Below are positions 57,966 through 64,000 of a stretch of 64,000 nt of DNA, piece after piece. This stretch comes from Bimastos eiseni. Taxonomy: Eukaryota; Annelida; Clitellata; Crassiclitellata; Lumbricidae. Positions within the stretch are counted from its first letter, which is position 1, and each line of letters starts with the position of its first letter. Both the position numbers and the translations under genes were made by a program. Below the pieces are notes generated by a model that was given only the letters and a program-made list of their open reading frames with translations, was not told the origin of the DNA and searched no databases. The stretch is from assembly GCA_959347315.1 (NCBI GenBank), contig OY365811.1, positions 32,849,406 through 32,913,405 on the forward strand, read 5' to 3'.

Positions 57966-59780
57966 GTATGTACAACTAGTAATTTGAGTATCAGTTACAA
58001 CAGACAAAAAAACAAAAAAATTTTACAGTGTAACCCAGCCTTTTGCTTAATAACACCAAGAACCATGAAAAAGATTCTAATTAAGTGTTGAAAACAGCGA
58101 GAAGGCATGAGACAAATTAACTGGCAAAACACAAAAGTGACAATACGGCTGGATATTCATGCAAAAAAAACTGCAGCTGTTTGAGCAATGTTGGAAATTA
58201 ATGCACTGAGACACAGAGCTGCAATTAAAGCTTGAAACTTAATCTACAACACAGCACAGCTACCACTCCCATATGGTCCTGGTGAGCGGGAGGGTAAGTT
58301 TGGTGGATGTGTGGGTGAAAGCTGCCTGGTCTGGCAGGAGGAGGAGGAGGGCATTAAGTTTCCCTTCCCATTTTTGGAAAAACATTAGCACGCCAGCATT
58401 AGTAAACGGGGCTCCACAGATCCAACATCTGGCATGCAGCAGAGAAAAAGTGCAGAGTTAATCATTGAAGTGAGTAATGGTAAGCTTGAAACAATCTAAG
58501 TCAGCTTCCAGAATGGACACAACTACTGAAGCAAATGAGCCAATTAAGGACTCATATCCAAAACAAACAGCTCCAGCCATCCCAGGGAATGAAGAACACA
58601 GACTAGAAGAACACCAGGTTGTAAGAACTTATAAATAACAGCCTTTCCGTGCTACTGCCAATTAGCACTCGACTGCAAAAGAGTTTACAATGTGGAGCAT
58701 AACATGGGTACATGTCTCACGATAATGGGCCACATGGAATGGTAGATTTTCATTATGTCCAATATAAGTACTGGTATGTATCAGGATACTATATATAGCG
58801 CATCTTAGTAACTCACAGAAGCCCTGTACGGTGTACGTATAACTATCTAATGGAAAGAAATGGGTCTTAAGAGAGCTTGCAAGAATGCATGTCCATAAAA
58901 TATAAAGGTAGCAGTACCCCACATAAATGTAATTAATTGGAGACTATTCAAAACGGATGGTCCGGTCCAATACATGTCGATATGCAGCAAGGAGCTCAGC
59001 ACCAGCATATCCCCACCAGTCACTAAGAGCAGCGATTATCTGTAGACTCATCTGACTTGAGACTAGAACAGAGTTCTCTGATGCAATCCGGAGCAATACT
59101 GACAATTGCAGCATATGTGAGCATGATTTATATAGCACCCCTTCCAGAACATCTACTCAGGAGCGCTCACGACCCAACCCCGGCTAAACAGTAACTAACG
59201 ATGATCTGAATGTATTACACTCCACAACAGGAAACTGGAGTAACATTCCTTCTTCTACCAGCAGCCTTAGCCTATTGGCTAAGGTTCAAGCAACACGATT
59301 AAAGATGGACCCGATCTGATCTGGCACAGCCCAAAATCTGGCAGGCCGACAGAGATAAAGTTGCAATAATCCAGGTTCATGACAGATATGAATGACAGAT
59401 TGCATAGAGTTGTGTCTCCTAAAAATGATGTATTGCATCAATTATTATGGTCGGCAGACAATTCAAAGCATATAACACTCTAATTTGCTAGGATGGCCTG
59501 TGTATACAAAGACCAACAAACAAAGGCATTAGACGAATGTGTGATGTATAGTGCAGAATGTCGCACGTCTCATCAGTGTACTTAGTCATTCATTCAGTCA
59601 TTCATTCAGTCAGTCATTCAGTCAATCTGAGCATTTATATAGCGTCCTTTCAAGAACCTATTCAGGAGTGCTCCCAGCCCAGCAATGACTAAAGAAGTGT
59701 TGGACCTGTGCTCCCATGGCAGTGATGCATGGAATAAAATCCACATGAATGGCCCTCGTATTGAGCCCTGTGGAATGCAG

Positions 59781-60195
59781 AATGGAACTGGTGTCAGCAG
59801 AATGGAACTGGCGTCAGCAGAATGGAACTGGTGTCAGCAGAATGGAACTGACGTCAGCAGAATGGAACTGGCGTCAGCAGAATGGAACTGGCGTCAGCAG
59901 AATGGAACTGGTGTCAGCAGAATGGAACTGGCGTCAGCAGAATGGAACTGGCGTCAGCAGAATGGAACTGGCGTCAGCAGAATGGAACTGGCGTCAGCAG
60001 AATGGAACTGGTGTCAGCAGAATGGAACTGGCGTCAGCAGAATGGAACTGGCGTCAGCAGAATGGAACTGGTGTCAGCAGAATGGAACTGGCGTCAGCAG
60101 AATGGAACTGGCGTCAGCAGAATGGAACTGGTGTCAGCAGAATGGAACTGGCGTCAGCAGAATGGAACTGGTGTCAGCAGAATGGAACTGGTATC
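59781..60195. repeat. 20-bp minisatellite with CRE-like core, ~20.5 units
   Basis: Twenty AATGGAACTGG[C/T]GTCAGCAG units plus a partial one. Unit 4 (59841) reads CTGACGTCAGC, a full TGACGTCA palindrome. Twelve units have GCGTCA, seven GTGTCA, one ACGTCA: nearly all variation sits at one CpG. The unit lacks stops in every + frame, giving three false ~110-170-codon frames. Confidence 0.97.
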
Positions 60196-60593
60196 GAAGC
60201 TGAGCAGTCCAAACTAATGGTGAGTGGCGACTGTCATTATCCATCAGAATACTATTGAATAATGTCAGTCCAGAGGTCGTCCATAAATTCCCTTGTAAGC
60301 GATTCTGAGGCACATGGTCAAGATGTCATTATCGACCATATATCGAATGCTTCAAAAGTGTAAACACCATGATACAATCAGAATCACAGACATCTGAGAT
60401 GAGGGTTCAAATATGACCGTCTCCTTGGTATGTATATCCTGAAGGAGAAAGTTCCTCCTGTCTTGACACTTCTCAATAGTGTACCATCTGCTGAACAAAT
60501 AATATTCTCGATTGCCGTTGGTAAAAAAGTTATGTTGGTTGTTGCCAATGTTTTACGCTTCTTCAACAATTGAACATCAGGCAGTAATGAATT

Positions 60594-60800
60594 TCAGAGC
60601 TGCACATGGAAATGGAGCAAGTCATTAATGAATTCGCGGAGGAGGAATGTCGGGATAGGATCAAGTGCACACTCTTTAAAGGAGAAGATAACAGAAGCGT
60701 TTTCAGATCTATGCCATTCACCGCTCGTAAGCAATCTAAGTGTGGAACGTGTAGCCGAGTAAGTGGCGATGAGCGGAGTCCTCAGTCTGTTTATGGACAC
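60594..60800 (-). mobile_element. LINE reverse-transcriptase fragment
   Basis: The - frame contains FSFKECALDPIPTFLLREFI then NDLLHFHVQL, matching the 'KSCxLDPIPTxLLKxCxDxLLP' start of CR1/L2-type RT domains. No continuing RT motifs; a decayed remnant. Confidence 0.65.
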
Positions 60801-62025
60801 TGGAGATCTTATTTATTTGGTGCAGCAGCAAAACATGGACTCTGAGATGGGCAGAAACAGCCGAGAAGGATTGACATTCAATTCCAGAGTTTTTTCTAGC
60901 TGTCTTTTGAATGAGGGGCTGTCCGATTCTCCCTGTGGCAGGACTCCCTGTGCAGAAAGCACATGTAAGAGTGCTTTTTCGTAAGAAGTCAAGTCTAGTC
61001 GCTGTGGTCCTTGCTCAACTATATTCCTCTAAAATGATGCTCAGCTTGCCTCGCTTCCTGTGCATTGTTCTGTACTAAGAGTCAAACCATGGAGTGAGTT
61101 GATGCATCTGATTTGAACAGAACATAGTGGAAGGAGGTGATGATGATGATAGAGCCAAACGAGATGTTCAATGAGGTCGTGCACGGATTTTCCATAGACG
61201 TTGAGAAACTCTGCAGGTAGCTTTCAAAGAAGACTGTTCAGCTGGCCTTGGCGGAAGGCATCCCAGTCAAGTGACTCACATTCCTGTACTGTTACCTCCT
61301 TGATATGCAGGTAGGAATAGAAAACCACATGTTGTAGGTCAGCAGGCTGTGACCTGGAATGTATGGAGGCTCCAGGGCGACTGTAACCGGGCTCCAGACA
61401 TGACATTTACACCCCTCAAAATGTAGGCCCAGAGTATACACCTGTCGGTGTAAATGACTAATTACACAACATCATGTTGCACCCTATAATGTTGTGTATG
61501 TCTTGGCAGGTAATATTACACTCTTTACCCTGTAAACATCTCTTTAACTTTACGTGTCATAATACGAATTTTGAGATGGGTTCATAGTAAAACGTACATT
61601 TTGAAGCCAGATGCTCATTTTACATGAATACTTTTCTAGACTACTTCACATCCAAAGTGACTAAGACTACACATTTAGTAATTAAACTCATTTACGCCAA
61701 TAGCAATCTGTATACATATGTACGTGCTGTGCGATTGGAGGCATACTCATTAAAGAAGATACTCACTTACTTACTTATTACGTGCTGTCGACCATTGTAA
61801 CTGCATCATGTGACTCATTGCGAATGCAGTGTTGTCTTTATCATAGATAGCTGAGATGGTCAAAAACAGGGCTCCCAAATGTATAACACATAGCTGTGCT
61901 CACTGTGTCAAGAGTCTAACAGCCTCTATAGCTATATTATACTGGTAGCAACTATACAATGAATGATCCACCCTTATTTATCTGTTTGCAACATCATCTG
62001 GATATCCAATAGATTAAAACGTCTT

Positions 62026-62028
<3 letters not shown>

Positions 62029-62082
<54 letters not shown>
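62029..62082. repeat. (TA)n microsatellite
   Basis: A pure run of about 26 TA units. Confidence 0.97.
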
Positions 62083-62084
<2 letters not shown>

Positions 62085-62269
62085 TGCAGAACAGACTATA
62101 TAGCTTTCCCTATGTTCAAGGGTAACCCCTTCTTTGCTTCAACACAACCCATCTACAAACTCCTACCAATCTTAACTATTCATGCACAAATATAATCAGG
62201 ATGCATATAATACTGGTTGCGTTCAATATATACTTCTCTTATTATCTGTCATACACCCTTACAATCTAC

Positions 62270-62420
62270 GATCCTCTGCTAATAACATACCTGTTTTTTT
62301 TCAGAACCAACACAAGAATTCTCTCAATTAGATATAATGTCCTGAAGTCTTGGAATAGCATACCTTTCTTTTTACTATCCAGATTTGAATTAACTTATAA
62401 TAAAAATGTTAATGTTTTTA
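62270..62420 (+). mobile_element. decayed LINE ORF end
   Basis: The + frame has TNTRILSIRYNVLKSWNSIP, the 'IRYxGxxLWNSIP' motif of LINE ORF2 C-termini. No tail recognised. Confidence 0.45.
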
Positions 62421-64000
62421 TGTGGCTAAGCTGTAGTGTCCATCCACACCCAATTTACCACTTGCTTCTCAGTCTGCACTTAAGAAGCAAAGTGAAACTC
62501 CTCACATTCACATGCTTATAACATTTCATATTTTGCCATTTGTACGTCTAGTGAACTCAGCTATAAAATGAGCACACTGACCATCCATTATATTTCTTAA
62601 TAATCATAGCCATATAACCATATGGTTACGGTTATATGGATATTGTTTTATTGGTCCAAGAAAAAAACATATGCAAAATAACATCTCATCATTCAGCAAA
62701 CCCAAAGCCAGTTGGACATAAAATGAACCCAGAAGGGAGTCCTGCAGTCCCACTGGTTCTGAGCCAACCCATGCACTTAACTTTTTCATGACAGACAAAG
62801 TTTGAATATCTAGTTCTAATTGTAGATGTCAATGTAGTTATTCCTTAATAATAGTCAACATATGAAATAAGTTACTGTATATTATTTTAAAGATGTTGTC
62901 TGGCAACTTCTTCGTGAAACAACAGTTTGAACAATTTTTCAGTACAAGCACGGCTGCAAACAAGGGTATACGTGGTTACCGGAATACAGTATGCACTAAC
63001 CTCTAATTATCTTGAAACTACCCCCATGTAGAGTGGGCCGGTTGAAAACTGTTTCGTTTTCTCACCTTAAATTTAACCACTACCGTTCTGATGAACAGTG
63101 CTTTATGAGTATGGCTAATTCAAAAACACTATACAAATGTGCCCTGTGGGCAAAAAGATTCACTAAAGGGGGGGATTGGCCACCGCCCCACCCCCATGGC
63201 CAGGCACTGAAATCTAAGTTGCTGACATCCTTCATGCTCACAGCTGCATCTCCTGGTGCTTTGCTCAGGTATCTAATTCTAATTCTAGAAGGTCGTATTT
63301 TTAGCTAGTGTGGCCAGATACATGGACAGCCAAAATATGACACGGAAACCCTGGACTCCGACATTCACTTTGGGCTAACCAAAATAGGAAGTCCTGTTGT
63401 GTCAATTGAGACTTTTGAGCATGATGTTGCAAGGTATGTATTTAAGCAATCAATTGCACTATCTATAATTACATGTGGTATTTATACGTGGAGCCAACAC
63501 TCACAGCAAATCTTCGTTACCAATAACATATGCATAGAAACGTCTCACAAGAAATATCTTCATATTGCACCTTTTAAGAATGATTCCTGTCAACATGCAG
63601 GCGTCAGTCAGTTTGTTAAAAACTACCACGAAATTATAACCAATGCCCCAATACAACAAGCATACAAAAGCCAGAAATTTCCAAATTTTTTAGCTCTGCC
63701 TGTCGAACCAAGGCCATGAGAAACTCTATTGCCGAAGGGATGTCTGGCAACCCTATTCTTTCCTCCAAAAAATGTACAAAAGGCAACTCTGAATTATACA
63801 TCGACAGAGGACACAGCAACCAACAACAAAGTAACTCACTGCATGCAGTTAATGCCTCAGTTCAAAGGGGGTTAGCTTATGCCCTAAGGGTTAAGCAAAT
63901 GCTGCACCTCCTCAGACACAATAGCTATTCTTTTTCATTGTGAACCCAGTCACTTTAATATTTTAACATTCTAATATGAAAGCAGAGTTATGCATCTGCT

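Larger units (their letters stand above)
55091..64000. other. ankyrin upstream region, repeat-rich, no gene supported
   Basis: The ankyrin start exon should be here or further out, but I could not identify it. A - strand frame near 55800-55841 ending GTT GAT CAG|GTCAGA is donor-like but has no ATG. The rest is tandem repeats, SINE pieces with GGCGCTATATAAAT-type ends (for example 55185, 55565, 59130, 59635) and LINE remnants. Confidence 0.5.

Noticed and set aside
59685..60258. Three overlapping + strand frames reading NGTGVSRMELASAEWNW repeats
   Set aside because: Artefact of a stop-free 20-bp minisatellite read in three frames.
62608..62640. Hairpin around ccatataacc/ggttatatgg
   Set aside because: Arms of only about 10 bp in AT-rich DNA; expected by chance.
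63399..63943. Possible genes at the right edge (106- and 75-codon + frames, 61-codon - frame)
   Set aside because: No recognisable domain, no splice support, overlapping frames on both strands; may be old transposon DNA.
1..64000. CRISPR arrays, bacterial operons, phage or prokaryotic mobile elements
   Set aside because: The tandem arrays have no spacers and the genes are intron-rich animal genes; nothing prokaryotic is seen.

Overview
This is nuclear DNA from a multicellular animal. It has spliced genes with GT-AG introns, exon phases that join exactly, LINE/SINE/hAT-type repeats and many microsatellites. Two convergent protein-coding genes are readable. The species cannot be fixed from sequence alone. 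The ankyrin protein is clearly diverged from vertebrate ankyrins but keeps their exon plan, which fits an invertebrate, possibly a non-bilaterian; this is inference. LAYOUT: 1-900 is upstream DNA. 909-6122 (+) holds a compact eight-exon gene for a 233-residue CRAL-TRIO (SEC14-type lipid-binding) protein most like the lipid-binding half of MOSPD2, with a TATA box and a start codon that splices in frame. About 6.1-7.1 kb separates the genes. From about 7.1 to 55.1 kb (-) lies one large ankyrin gene (ANK1/2/3 family). I resolved 32 coding exons, all phase-compatible, giving 1954 residues, with a possible 4.3-kb 3' UTR. In protein order: 23 of the expected 24 ankyrin repeats (exons of 99 or 198 bp, all phase 0), an acidic linker, ZU5-N with the spectrin-contact DAR motif, ZU5-C, UPA, a death domain, a disordered exon with eight-residue tandem repeats, and a C-terminal tail carrying two copies of an 'xDGxVVKRK' motif. 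The first exon with the start codon was not found and should lie in 55.1-64 kb or beyond. 55.1-64 kb is otherwise repeat-rich DNA with no gene I can support. HOW THE GENES WORK: the ankyrin would link membrane proteins (repeat solenoid) to beta-spectrin (ZU5-UPA) under the plasma membrane. The CRAL-TRIO protein would bind or transfer a small lipid. Nothing suggests the two act together; they are simply neighbours. REPEATS: introns and flanks hold 5'-truncated LINE tails, tRNA-derived SINEs, a hAT-like MITE family (one copy with a perfect 8-bp target duplication), a second inverted-repeat MITE family, a nested transposon, two near-perfect ~30-bp hairpins, a 220-bp exact tandem duplication, and several minisatellites. 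The largest minisatellite is a 2.44-kb array of 13-bp units that fills 91% of one ankyrin intron and creates ~840-codon false reading frames. The most unusual items are an inverted copy of part of an ankyrin exon with its splice donor, lying antisense in a later intron of the same gene, and the absence of ankyrin repeat 2 from an intron that instead holds a nested transposon.
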